From Phaeoceros laevis (lineage: Eukaryota; Anthocerotophyta; Anthocerotopsida; Notothyladales), in contig JBNGIQ010009481.1 in NCBI GenBank assembly GCA_049999765.1, positions 59,378-122,349 of the forward strand: a DNA stretch of 62,972 nucleotides, read 5' to 3'. A program made the translations under genes and the position numbers. The notes beneath the pieces are model-generated. The model was not told the DNA's origin. It saw only the letters and a program-made list of their open reading frames with translations, and did not search any database. This document shows positions 11,907 to 22,355 of this stretch, one piece after another (the first letter of the stretch is position 1; each line of letters begins with the position of its first letter).

Positions 11907-13143
11907 TCACACTGCAGCACGTCGTGTCAGCTCGGTGCTTCTATCCTGAGTATCCACGGAGGCTTGGAAGCCAATAGAAAATAGGTCCAGAATCATCATC
12001 AAACATTGAGTGCATTTTGGGTCTGCCGTGAGGATCTCAGTGCATATAACAAGCACGCTTGGGTCCTTCACCGTCTCAGCATATTGGCACAACACTCAAC
12101 CTCTGACTGCGGACAGCTTGCACACCCCTAGAGAGGGCTTTGTGAAATGACAAAGATATTAACGCTGCACACGATGAAAGAAGTCAGCAGGTATCCATGC
12201 CAAGAAACTGCGGTCTTCAGCAACAGACTCACCAAATAGCTCATACCTGGTGTCATGCCGAAGTGTTAGACGGGTCCTCTTCTAGCAACCTTTCACAGTA
12301 GTCTAGCTCTGTTCCATATCCGCCAAAATTTGTCAAGATGTGCTGCAACCAGTGGACAGGCAAGAAGACAGACCAAGAGATGATGCAGTTGCATGACCTA
12401 GAGAAGCTTGAGCTCAAGTACCTGGCGATGAGCCCACGCATGATAGTTCTTGGCATCTCCTTGGAGCACTGCTTCAGTGAACCCTAGCTCTGCAGGAAAT
12501 GATGCAGGACCTAGTTTTTCAGCAGCTCATGGCTGGTGGTGCCTGCAACAGACAAGACCAAAGTATAAGACCTGCATGTCAGACGGACAGATAAAAGCAC
12601 CTTAATCTTGCAGATCAGCAAGAATCGGTGGCAGTATGTGTAGTCATGGTAACCACAGATAGACAGGCCCCGGTGTACCAGAGCTGGAAGTTCTTGATAT
12701 TGCCTTCAATCAATCACTCTCAATGAAGGTAAGCTCTGTGTGAAAATCTGTCTTGGATGCTTCCAGCACTAGTCTCCTGAAAGACCAAACGATCACAACA
12801 ACAATTGCCAAGGTCAAACTGTACTTGCAGTGCTTCAGAACTTTCTCCTTTCTAAACAAACAAGCTCAAAGGACCCTCGAAATGCCCTTCTTCTTAGCTC
12901 AACACTGAGGCAACTAGTTCCAATCTTTCAATTGGAAGCATGACAACATACCAGGCAGTTTAAAGTATTCAGGACTATAGCTTCAGCTTTGAGCTCGTTC
13001 ACTTCTTTCACCCTTTTGCAGGATTACGCAGAAGTAGTTCATGACGTCTCTGTAGTGCGGGGCGTAAGCAATTGGTACCACCGGGTTAAGGGCCATCATC
13101 TTCAGGTATCAGAATGACATCAGCCCACTCTGGTCGACGACAT
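11907..13143 (-). pseudogene. Unprocessed pseudogene of farnesyl/geranylgeranyltransferase alpha subunit
   Basis: On the minus strand successive blocks match the prenyltransferase alpha subunit in order. An N-terminal EWADV...PEDDG (13090-13135) is followed by NPVVPIAYAPHYRDVMNYF, then ERSERA and AEAIVLN. Next come RLVLEASKTDFHTELTFIE (about 12730-12770) and GNIKNFQLW, then FTEAVLQGDAKNYHAWAHRQ (about 12435-12480), GTELDYCERLLEEDPSNTSA (about 12255-12315) and a C-terminal LLDLFSIGF-like block. The normal protein binds the beta subunit and contributes the tetratricopeptide-like alpha hairpins. Frames are broken at about 13090 and 13000, TGA stops lie at 12712-12710 and 12255-12253, and tryptophans are lost. 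Intron-like gaps remain between blocks, so it arose by DNA duplication rather than retroposition. Confidence 0.8.
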
Positions 13144-13392
13144 TAAAACACATACGGAAACGAGCTCCCTTCAATCCCACTGTTCGGATCCATGCAGCAA
13201 GAAACGAACTTTGCTAGAACGTCATCTCCTTACACTCAATCGGACCACACCAATCTGCATGAGGGGCGTGGAGAGTGTGCATTGTCCCAAAGTGCTGTGC
13301 AACTAACCCTAAGACTACCCACAGGCTACATTTCTTTTAGGAAACGACAGAAAGCTGAGAACGGGGCGCAGTGAACATCCAAGCATCAGCTT

Positions 13393-13748
13393 CCAGGGCC
13401 TTTTCCTCCTTCTTCAACCAGTTCATTAGATCTTCCGTGAGGGCTGGAAGCAAGCAAAAAATGCATGAAACCGGGTTAGAAGACCTAGACTAGGAGAAAG
13501 GGAAATGATCCCACTCCTACCAAGGAAAAGCGGTCATCGTCAACGCAATGACTAGTCTGAGGTGCCGGGTTTCGGAAGGTAGGGTTTTCACCTTGTTGGG
13601 TCTCCGCTTTCCGATCCTCGGCGGCGGTGAGCTCATCAGCGAGGTGCGTGAACACCGACTCATCCACCGCCAGAGGAGGCTGACTGGCGGGGATGAGGGA
13701 CGGGGTGCTGGCGCTGGCCCTTGAAGGCGACCCTGTCCCTCCCTGCAT
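13393..13748 (-). CDS. Small two-exon protein of unknown function
   Basis: Exon 1 (13748-13592) and an exon starting at 13443 join in frame to give about 88 residues, ending at a TAA in the region of 13335. The N-terminal third is Ser/Pro/Thr-rich and disordered-looking. The rest is a charged helix (VFTHLADELTAAEDRKAETQQ|ALTEDLMNWLKKEEKALEADAWMF), amphipathic like a small coiled-coil subunit. I do not recognise the family. It lies directly upstream of, and on the same strand as, the farnesyltransferase pseudogene and is itself undamaged. It could also be the first exons of a gene whose remainder was lost. Confidence 0.45.
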
Positions 13749-14606
13749 CTCCTGGTTTGTAAATGATGCTCGCTCGTGCCGCTAGTTCATATAAAAAACT
13801 AGCTGACTACCAGCAAGCAAAGTGAGGTGACGTCCTTGTGCGTCTCCGGAGGATCTGCTGATGAATGCACTTGCGTGCTGGCTGGCCAACTGTTTGCAGC
13901 GGATTCCTCCAGGCAATGTGACCTTTTCGGAGAGCATCGTCCCAACAAGCGCTTAGGGCCAGAAAAGGAAAGAGAGGCAGGTACTCGTCATCTCCGCTTC
14001 TGCTTCATGTTCGAAAGCACAAAGCGTCTCATCTCAGATCACAGCTAAAGCAACGCAAGGCAGGTCCCTCCTAAGAGAACGTGCGTGCGTCCGTCCGTGA
14101 GGATGAGTCCTGACAATTGTTGCCCGAAAACCCTACAAGACAACCTCTTTTCGATTCCTAGTCGGATCTACCATGAGCTGCTTCAGCGGCCCATTCTGTG
14201 AAGATTGCTTGCTATGTAGAGAACGAGTAGTCCATTCAAATTGTCCATGTCCCCGGGATCTTCCACGGTCGCTCATAGGTACAAACTTTCCTAGGTTTTT
14301 CAAACCTACTCAGAGGAGTTTCAGAATTCTGAAATGACATCTATCTTTCCAGATTCAAGTCTCCAGCAGACCTATACACGAAGCCATGTAAGTACTTACA
14401 AGTCGTCCGTCCTTGGAATAGGTTTTCCATCGCCATAAGAATGTTGAACGTTGAAATCGTCCGCTCTCGATCGAGAGCGCTGGCGAGTTATTACGACTCC
14501 TGGTCACGAACTCGTCTTGAAAAAAAGAAAACGTACGGTCAGTTGTTGAGTCGCGCTCAATCGGTGTCGTCTTCAAGATCCATCAAAACACAAAGTTGAG
14601 GTCTCA
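13749..14606. other. Intergenic, no gene recognised
   Basis: The short frames at 13827-14048 (+) and 14355-14576 (-) lack domains. A stretch near 14080-14150 (TCCGTGAGGATGAGTCC) superficially recalls a hammerhead core but lacks the conserved residues. The 3' UTR of the Hsp70-like gene probably occupies the right end. Confidence 0.4.
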
Positions 14607-16868
14607 TCAGAGGTCGCCTTGCATCCCAGCCACGAACTCGAAGCCGAGGGTGTCGTGCATCTCCACCACCTCGTCCCGGTTGCCGAAATTGATCCTCTTG
14701 GCGTTGAGCTGGATGCACGACTTGCCGAAGAACATGGACACGTGCACCTCGCGCTGCATGTCGCGGCCCTCGGGGTCGTCCGAGATGTCGATCACGAAGC
14801 TCCCCTCCAGGCGCACGCCCGGATCCGTGACGTACATGGGGCAGCGGTCCTCCGTGGAGTAGATCTGGATGGTGAGCGAGCGCTGCCCCTTCCGTACCGG
14901 GAAGTTGGCGCGCGTCACCTGCTGGTCGAACTCCACCTGGTCCCCGCGCTTCACGTACGTGGTGAAGGCGGTGCTGCAGTAGCTCACGCCCTCCACCGTC
15001 ACCAGCGCGGACTTGGGGTGGTGCGCCTTGTACGGCACGTACTGGTTGATGCCGTACGTCTTGCGGCTCACGCGCGCCATGACGATCTCCGGGAACAGCC
15101 CCAGCGTGACGGCGCCCTGGCAGATGGCGCTGCCGGGGTCGGGCGGGTTGACTATGTCCTGCACGCGCTTGCCGAAGGCCTCGCGCACGCGGCGCGCCAG
15201 GTACGGCGACGCGCTGAATCCGCCCACCAGCATCAGGACCTTGATCTCCTCCGTCATCTGCTGCCGCACGAGCTCCAGGATCTGGTCCACCACGGGGTCG
15301 AAGATGGCGCGCATGTCCAGGGCGTTGAGCTCCACCTCGTCGTAGTTGAAGCACGTGACCTTGTCCTTGTTGGTGTACTTGGCGTCGTGCGCCTCCCACG
15401 CCGCCGACAGCCGCCGGGGGAGCTCCAGCCCCGTGGAAGTCCACGCGGGGCTGCCGTCGAACGTGCACTTCACCTCCTCCCACCGCCGCAGCAGCGTCGT
15501 GATGGCCGCCGGGTGCTGCGAGATGAAGTCAACGAACACCGGCACGCGGTCCGCCATGTGGTTGACGAAGTTCTTGTCAACGTAGGTGCCGCCGCACAGC
15601 CCCCCCGCGCTCTGCCGCGTCTCGCGCAGCCGCAGCCCGTCCGGCCCCGCGCTGTCCTTGGTGTGTACGACAATGTCGACCGTACCGCCGCCCACGTCCG
15701 CCACCAGGAACTGGTCCCCCTTGTTCAGCTCCAGCTGCTTCGACCTGCGGGCGCAGTAGACCGACGCCGCCTCCGACTCCAGCACCACGATCAGCTGGTG
15801 AGGGCTGGCCGCGTGCTCCAGCTCACGTGGGCAGTCGGGCCCGGTCACCATCCCCGCGCGCTGCGCGCACTGCCGCATGCGCTGCTTGGCCCAGTCGTCC
15901 CAGATGGCGGGAACAGTCACGCACCACTGCACCTCGCGCTTGCTCAGGTGCTTGCCGTACGTGGCCTGCAGGTGCTCCACGGCGAAGTCCGCCAGGCGCG
16001 CCAGGTAGTCGGAGATGGCGCGCTCCACCGTCATGCCGGGGGGCAGGTCGTTGAACACGCCGTACGCGTACGGCCCCGCCGCCGGCTTGGCCGCCTTTGG
16101 GTCCGACTGGGACTGGGGCTGCACCCACCCGGCCGCCTTGAACGCCTCCAGCGCCTGCTTCTTCTCCACCGCCACGGGGTCGGGGTCCACCAGCTCCAGC
16201 GCCGGCGTCACTCCCTTGGAGTTGCTGCCGGAGGAGGAGGAAGCAGAAGGCCGTACGGCCGTGAAGGCGCCCACCACTCTGGCGACCATCCTCCGCAGCA
16301 CGCCCTTCCGGCGGAGCGGCTGCTGCTGCTTCTTGCCGTTCTTGGAGGAGGATTTAGGGTTGTCGTCGTCGTCGTCGTCGTCGCCGTCCTGGGAGCCCGC
16401 GAGGTGGAGCTTGAACCTCCTCACGAAGTAGCCCGCGTCGCTCCCGGTGGGTACCGCCGCTGCTTCCGCGCCGTACCGCCGGCTGGCCGAGGGGAGCAGG
16501 AACTCGAGGTCGCCATTGACGTTGCCGGGGCTCTTCTTCTTGGCCTGCAAGTCCTCCAGGTACATGACCTGCGCCGGCCACGCCCACTCCTTGAGCTCGT
16601 ACTTGGGGACGTCGCTACCGCTGCTGCTGCTGGACGATGATCCTCGCTTGTTGCTCTTGTTGTTGTTGTTGGAGGCGGCGGCGGGGACGTAGTAGAGGCT
16701 CGTCTGCGTCTTGCAGTAGGGCTTGCCCCCGCCTTTGAGGTGCATGGGCCACTCGTAGAAGGTGTGGATGTTTTCGGGGTCCGACTTGTGCGCGTACGCG
16801 AAGCCTGAGAAGGTGGTGCCGAAATCCAGCCCTACCACCACCCGCGCCTGAGTCGCGTTGTTGGCCAT
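14607..16868 (-). CDS. HSPA12-like Hsp70-family ATPase, intronless
   Basis: A single 2262-bp frame encodes 753 residues. The Hsp70/actin ATPase signature motifs are present: phosphate-1 VVGLDFGTTFSGFAY (about residues 11-25), phosphate-2 LVADVGGGTVDIVV (about 388-401) and adenosine motif LMLVGGFSASPYL. The C-terminus is short and lacks a canonical Hsp70 EEVD-type substrate domain, as in the HSPA12 group. Two low-complexity inserts break the N-terminal lobe, a Ser/Asn run near residue 65-85 and an Asp run (DGDDDDDDD) near 161-169. The start was set at MANNATQARVVVGLDFG because the ATPase core begins there; the frame stays open for 63 more codons upstream. The gene is strongly GC-rich and intronless, unlike its neighbours. 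Clients are unknown. Confidence 0.85.
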   Translation of the reverse strand: MANNATQARVVVGLDFGTTFSGFAYAHKSDPENIHTFYEWPMHLKGGGKPYCKTQTSLYYVPAAASNNNNKSNKRGSSSSSSSGSDVPKYELKEWAWPAQVMYLEDLQAKKKSPGNVNGDLEFLLPSASRRYGAEAAAVPTGSDAGYFVRRFKLHLAGSQDGDDDDDDDNPKSSSKNGKKQQQPLRRKGVLRRMVARVVGAFTAVRPSASSSSGSNSKGVTPALELVDPDPVAVEKKQALEAFKAAGWVQPQSQSDPKAAKPAAGPYAYGVFNDLPPGMTVERAISDYLARLADFAVEHLQATYGKHLSKREVQWCVTVPAIWDDWAKQRMRQCAQRAGMVTGPDCPRELEHAASPHQLIVVLESEAASVYCARRSKQLELNKGDQFLVADVGGGTVDIVVHTKDSAGPDGLRLRETRQSAGGLCGGTYVDKNFVNHMADRVPVFVDFISQHPAAITTLLRRWEEVKCTFDGSPAWTSTGLELPRRLSAAWEAHDAKYTNKDKVTCFNYDEVELNALDMRAIFDPVVDQILELVRQQMTEEIKVLMLVGGFSASPYLARRVREAFGKRVQDIVNPPDPGSAICQGAVTLGLFPEIVMARVSRKTYGINQYVPYKAHHPKSALVTVEGVSYCSTAFTTYVKRGDQVEFDQQVTRANFPVRKGQRSLTIQIYSTEDRCPMYVTDPGVRLEGSFVIDISDDPEGRDMQREVHVSMFFGKSCIQLNAKRINFGNRDEVVEMHDTLGFEFVAGMQGDL

Positions 16869-17440
16869 CGCGGATCGACCGATCCTCCACCTCCTCCTCC
16901 TGCGCGCTGCTGCCGCTGATGGTATCCAGGGCTGCTTCTCGACCTGCTGCTGTGAGAGGCTGGTGTCCGGCACGCCAAAAATAGTTGCCCAACTGTGTCC
17001 CTTGAACGCGAAGCGAACGTGGAACGCGGAGCGTGCAGTGGAAAGGAAGCTTGACAAGGAAGTTTGCTAGGACAGGGGATATGCCATAACGCGTCAGCCA
17101 GAGGGTGGGGCCCACACTTGATGGATGCTTTTGACGGAAGGACTCGTAGCTACTACTGGTCACGGGCGGTGTTTGCGGGGTTGTTGTCTCGACGTTGCAG
17201 ACTGTTGTATTATTTGTAGATGGTGCACCGCTTGTTCTTGGTCTAGCGTTGCTTCGTTGATGGGCTCACTTGCAAGTATGCTCCTCTCTATCCTCCTCCT
17301 CCAAGGGATCCTCCGCCATATCATCTTCAGTCAACTCATGCTGCTGGGCTATTACAAAATTGTGCAGGAGCGCACACACTGGAATACAACCAACCATGAA
17401 CTCACTGTCTTTTTTTCATTCAATTGTGTGCGCATTTCCT
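16869..17440. other. Upstream region of the Hsp70-like gene
   Basis: This is the likely promoter and 5' UTR (minus strand). Around 17005-17030 there are repeated GAA words at 5-7 bp spacing, but not the alternating GAAnnTTC needed for a clear heat-shock element, so heat control is not demonstrated. 17125-17440 has only weak frames and leads into the Harbinger remnant. Confidence 0.35.
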
Positions 17441-18841
17441 TCAACGAAAACCACCTTCATTCAATTGTGTGCGCATTTCCTTCAACAAAAACCATCGGAC
17501 CTTCAACATACCAATGCAGTGCTTGTTGGCGTATCGAGTTTTGGCTATGCAATAGTTGAAGTCCACTTTCTCTTGCTGACCATAAGGATTCTTGTATGCA
17601 CAAACCATGTGAGGCCTATTCACATACCCAGAGTCACCAATCAAATACTGGCCTTCATCAAAATATCTCCTAGCTTGTGTGTTGTCTTCCATGCGCTTGC
17701 CCAATGGAGAAGACCGAAGGCAAGCACTTGATGTCTGCGCATGAGCCCGGGTTCCCTATGCACAGCAAAGGACGGTTGTTATTGCCAAAGAACTGAGAAA
17801 CCTTGAAAAAGGTCAACTGCAAATATAAAACAGAGAGTGAGAACGCAAGGAAAAATACTAGTGTACAAGTATGTGATCTTCGTGCGATGATCACATACTA
17901 CTTGTGCATTGATGGAGTATTTTCCTTTCTATCATAGTAACATTCTCCATCATTCTTGGGTCGTTGTGCTAAAGATAACGTGGTACCATGGTACCATCGA
18001 TGAGGCCAATACATCCCTCAAAAGTGAGAACGCAAGGAAAAAATACTAGTGTACAAGTATGTGATCTTCCTGCGATGATCACATACTACTTGTGCATTGA
18101 TGGAGTATTTTCCTTTCTATCATAATAACATTCTCCATCATTCTTGGATCGTTGTGCTAAAGATAACGTGGTACCATCGATGAGGCCAATACATCCCTCA
18201 AAACTGAGGTCCGCAAACTCTGTAGAAATAAGGACCCTTTTCATGGGCATCCGGCGAAGTCAACTAGTTGCTGAGGACTTCTTCCAGTGCTGTAATGCAA
18301 CAATTGGTGTAAAGCACACAAGAACCTACACTGCTGCCCCATAATGTTCAGCAATGTCATGTTCAAACATATTCCATTGCCAGAGTGTCTCAACCTATCA
18401 AGACAAGTGGCTAGTTGCATAGATACTGGTTGTTGTCGATGGTTAGACTTGTTTTGGAAAACAAGGTGATTCTCAATCAAACCAACCAAGTGGAAGAACG
18501 CGTCTTTGTTCATCCGGCATATTTGCCTAAAGTCGTTTGGAGTCACTTGCTCCCTAAAAAAATTGTTAGAAAACTCAATAGACCGCACACCCTTGGTGCG
18601 CTGCACGTAATAATAACGTCAATGTTATTATTACCTGGTTTTCTAGCAATAACTGACTTTCCAGCAAGACATGCATTTCCGCCCACGAAGATGCATGCAA
18701 CTTATCGATACCAATCCTTCCATATTCTTCTTCAGAATCCGATAAAAACATGGTTAGATCTGCATCACTATATGACGGACGAAAGACTGGCATCAAAATC
18801 TGATTCTGAACTTGATGTGTCAAACAACTCCAAATAGGCAT
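17441..18841 (-). pseudogene. PIF/Harbinger transposase remnant
   Basis: Three minus-strand pieces lie in the expected order. 18575-18841 is an acidic N-terminal segment. 18241-18606 carries the FRQICRMNKDAFFHLVGLI motif typical of the helix-turn-helix region of HARBI1-like transposases. 17441-17704 carries the DDE nuclease part, with YLIGDSGYVNRPHMVCAY, FNYCIAKTRYANKHCIG and MLKVRWFLL. The pieces are in different frames and are separated by a duplicated non-coding block, so no intact transposase can be made. Terminal inverted repeats were not found. These elements normally move by cut-and-paste with a Myb-like partner, which is absent here. Confidence 0.8.
17837..18201. repeat. 187-bp tandem duplication within the Harbinger remnant
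   Basis: 17837-18023 and 18024-18201 are near-identical direct copies, both starting GTGAGAACGCAAGG. The second lacks 9 bp where the first repeats GGTACCAT. Each copy contains an 11-bp perfect inverted repeat (AGTATGTGATC / GATCACATACT, first pair at 17868-17878 and 17889-17899). High identity suggests a recent event. Confidence 0.9.
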
Positions 18842-19799
18842 GGAATCGCACTTATTTCAGACAATCCTGCCGCTCAGAAATTCTCGGCATTTTTATGAGA
18901 CTATAACAAAGCAAAGGCGTTAAGCTTGTTGTTTCTGTTTGTGAGCCCACACAAGTTGATAAAAGGAAGAAGGCATGAGGATTCGGTGCAAGGTGTGTGG
19001 GTCAAGGCTCACCGAGTTCCGGCTAGCAAGTGTTATTTACCGGCAAAGCCGACAAACCTGCCGGCCCCATACGGGTTTAGCCGGGAAAAAAAGGCACGCA
19101 TGCCGGTTAGGTGTGGGATATGCCAGATTTTTGCCCGTGAAAAAGTTAAGTTAATTTTTTATAAAAACTACTACCAGTACAGAATTAGTAGTACTACTAA
19201 AGTACTGGATTTTTTAAGACACTTTCTACACTTAAGAGACATGGCACTTTCTAACGGACACTTTTTTTAAGAAACCTGGATTTTTGCAAGACATATATTA
19301 TGTATACAAGACATATATTATGTATACAACTATTTTATTTATTGGTCCTACTTCAAAGGGTTTAGGGTTTCTATAATTGAGTCCCCCTATTGTAGTTCTC
19401 GCGAGTTCAGACCCGTGAAGTCTCAGGTTTCATCTCCTATTCAATGGCCATTTTGGAAGACAACTAGCATTGGCACGACCCATGTGAACATGGAGAGTCG
19501 GTTCGATGTTTTACTTTCTCAGCTTCCAGTTTTCCGTTTTACAATTGACTTGGGCTGGCTTCTATGTTCTACTTTCTCAGCTTCTGGACAGTTTTCCCGT
19601 TTTACAATGACTCAATTGACTTGGGCTGGTTTCCAGTCATGTGCGTTCCTCCGATTTGAGCAGTCAAAAACAACTTCCTTTTCGTTGTCTGATGAGAGCA
19701 CACCAGCTGATCTTCCCCTCGATGAAGGCGGGTCGAATTCTGCCAAGCACCTGGATACTTCAGGACTAAGGTTTTCTATTCTGTAGACATTTGTCCACC
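18842..19799. other. Intergenic, no gene recognised
   Basis: A 23-bp tandem repeat (AAGACATATATTATGTATAC core) lies at about 19279-19327. The frames at 18926-19270 and 19415-19786 (+) have no recognisable domain. Confidence 0.4.
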
Positions 19800-21130
19800 T
19801 GCCAGCATTCGCATATATGTTAATTGCATCTTCCTAAAACACTGCATTGCCATTTGCTCGCCGCACTGTTCAGCATAGCCATTCAGAAGAGCAGCCCATG
19901 TACCACATCTTTCCTAGGTAGTCTGTCAAAAACTCTACGAGCTTTGTCCAGTCTCCCAGATTTTGCTTATAATTACATGTCGACCAGGCAGTTGCCAACG
20001 CCTAATCAGCTTCCAGGGTTCTCTCCCGGATCTGCGAATGAAGCTGCTTCTTTTCATGCAAAGCTCCCAAGCTGCCACAAGGTTGTAGGAGCAACACAAA
20101 TGCCACATGGTCAGCTGGAATCTTGCTTTCTTCTCGCATCCATGCATCCACAGCAAGGGCCTGGAGCTTGGAACCTGGTATTTACCAGGAAGCCCATACT
20201 GAGTATATGCAGATCATGTATAAAGCCCATACCAGTTGAGCATATGCATATCATGCTGTCTGGGCGTTCCAGGTCACGTCAATCTGTCAAACTCTGAAAT
20301 TTTGCATACATATCCACCCGGCAGTTTGCAGTAGAAACATCAGCTGCCAGTCCCCTTTCCTGGATGTGTGCATGAAGCGCTTGTCCTTGACGCAGGCCTA
20401 AGCTCTGGACAATTTGAGGAGGCAAATAAATGTAACACGGTTGGTCAAGTTCATGACATCTTGCTGGGTACTCGAATATAGATCGAGGGCTTGCTGACCT
20501 ACCCATGGTAAGGCATATCCTGTAAGCATTGAACTCTAGGTGACTACATCTCCTCCACGCAACTTGTTGAGTTGTTCACACACGATGGGCATCTTCTTAA
20601 CTTCTGCATTTTGAGTACGTGTCAACCAAGCAATAGCCTGCAGTACAGTCTGTGTATGAAGCTGCTTTCCCTCACGTAGTTCTCCTACACTCGCACATGC
20701 TTGCAGGATACATAAAAAGGTAACATCATTGGCTGGGGCTATACCGGGTATACCCTATTGTTGCATACTTGCGTAGGGCAAGGGGGTCTTGACCAAGCAA
20801 ATGCTGGGAATATCCTGCGATCGCGATCGTGGCAGTCCACCTCACAACATCTTTTGTGGTTAGTCTATCAAAACCCTCGGAGCATCCTCTAAACTTCAAT
20901 CAATTGATTGATTCTGCTATGACTGGAATAATGATCACGTTGCAGCACATCGCAGCACAGGTGCTATGACTGGCATTCCTTGTCACTGCATCCTTTATGA
21001 CCATACTGTCAAAAACCTTGCGTGCATCTTCGAGTTCCCACATTTTGGGTACATGTCCACCAATTGCGAACAAAAGAGTTAGGATCAATGCCAGTCTCCA
21101 ACACAACAGCATGAACCTGCTTGCCGGATT
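19800..21130 (-). pseudogene. PLS-class PPR pseudogene
   Basis: Read on the minus strand, several separate blocks match plant PLS-type PPR repeats. A block near 21120-20980 has KQVHAVVLETG and LEDARKVFDSMVIKDAVT. A block near 20730-20590 has NDVTFLCILQACASVGEL and REGKQLHTQ. A block near 20460-20285 has LRQGQALHAHIQERGL and VDMYAKFQSL. A block near 20000-19880 matches the SGRLDKARRV type. The blocks are in different frames with stops between them. No DYW or E domain was found. This is a decayed relic of an organellar RNA-editing-type PPR gene. Confidence 0.72.
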
Positions 21131-22194
21131 CAAAATCTGCCGTCATTGCACAAGCTTGCAGGGCAGCTGCAAAGATATTACCATCAGGCTCACAAATATG
21201 ACCTGCGCATCATATGGTACAGTTGAGAGTAGCCTGACAAGGTTTTCCATGTGAAGCCTGTGTAGAGAATCTAGAGATAATGGAAGACCACATGTGGACT
21301 ATTAGTTTGCATCGCTTTCTGGCATGCACATGCGTACAAAGTAGCTACCCAAAAATAAGAGGTCACCCAATATGCATTGGATTTGTACCCAAGTTTGACA
21401 GTAAGATCATCAAGTCGCCGCCCCAACACCAGATGTTTCCCAGCTCCACATCTCTGGATGAGACTCTGGACAGGAGGGAAGTGGGCACACAAGAAATTCA
21501 TTTTGTCTCCGCCAAGACTGTGAGAGCGTCCACTGTTCAACCTAGCTGCCCATTCTCACAGAGTTCCATCACAGCCTACGCAGTTCCCATCCCTTGGCAC
21601 TCTGGCACCGTCGGAGCACCAGCACTATGGTGGAAGAAGGGTTGGATGGAGGCAGCAGGACCTTGCCCGGATCATGCTTACATCATGCTTCACCAGACCT
21701 TGCCCGGATGTTAAGCAATAAAAAAACAGACACACCCACATGGTATCGTGTAGTTAGCTGAAACGCTGCACAAGGTCAGCTGACTGCTCCCTCAGAAAGA
21801 CATCAGCTGGCCAGGAAAATACAAAATGCAAGGAAGACCTAGCTACAAACGTCATCTGTGGACCCTCGCAGCGCAATTGCTGTCCAAGAAGGACCAACAG
21901 ACAGCAGCATCCTGCAAAGGACGACTGTGTTTTAGCATCGTTGTAACTGTTTAAGCTGTCCAGAATGGACCCACGCGCTAGATCCATGGTCAAGCCTGCA
22001 CAAGGCACAAAATGACTGGTCAGAATGAATGACTCTGGACAGGACCTGAAGGAGGCAATGTCACACTGGACAGTTGAAGGCCCGGTTCACACCGACCTGA
22101 CAGCGTGCCTGCGACCGCCATTGATTGGTGGATGGGCGGGTTCACACCGACCTGATGGGGTAATGGCTTGGCAGCCACGGTGGACATTTTTTAT
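21131..22194. other. Intergenic, no gene recognised
   Basis: The open frames at 21280-21714 (+) and 21271-21540 (-) overlap each other and show no domain. The repeated words TTGCCCGGATCATGCTTACA and CACCAGACCTTGCCCGGAT near 21660-21715 show a short local duplication. Nothing else is evident. Confidence 0.35.
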
Positions 22195-22355
22195 GCGCCA
22201 GTCGTTGTCAGAAAGTATCCNNNNNNNNNNNNNNNNNNNNNNNNNNNNNNNNNNNNNNNNNNNNNNNNNNNNNNNNNNNNNNNNNNNNNNNNNNNNNNNN
22301 NNNNNNNNNNNNNNNNNNNNCCATTGCCCCGGTGCTTTCTGACAACGACTGGCGC
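22195..22355. repeat. Inverted repeat flanking an assembly gap
   Basis: A 21-bp perfect inverted repeat (22195-22215 and 22335-22355) lies either side of 100 N (22221-22320). It may be the terminal repeats of a small transposon whose middle was not assembled, or a misjoined palindrome. The gap length of exactly 100 N is a placeholder. Confidence 0.75.

Noticed and set aside
14080-14150. Hammerhead-ribozyme-like words (TCCGTGAGGA, GATGAGTCC)
   Set aside because: The conserved CTGATGA and CGAAA core strands are not in the right order and no three-stem fold can be drawn.
14557-15483. 308-residue minus-strand frame overlapping the Hsp70-like gene
   Set aside because: A Gly/Arg/Ala-rich shadow of the real frame without motifs.
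14619-16640. 673-residue open frame on the plus strand, antisense to the Hsp70-like gene
   Set aside because: It results from GC-rich codon usage of the real gene; its translation is His/Arg/Val low-complexity with no domain.
16975-17050. Heat-shock element upstream of the Hsp70-like gene
   Set aside because: GAA words are present but not in the alternating GAAnnTTC arrangement.
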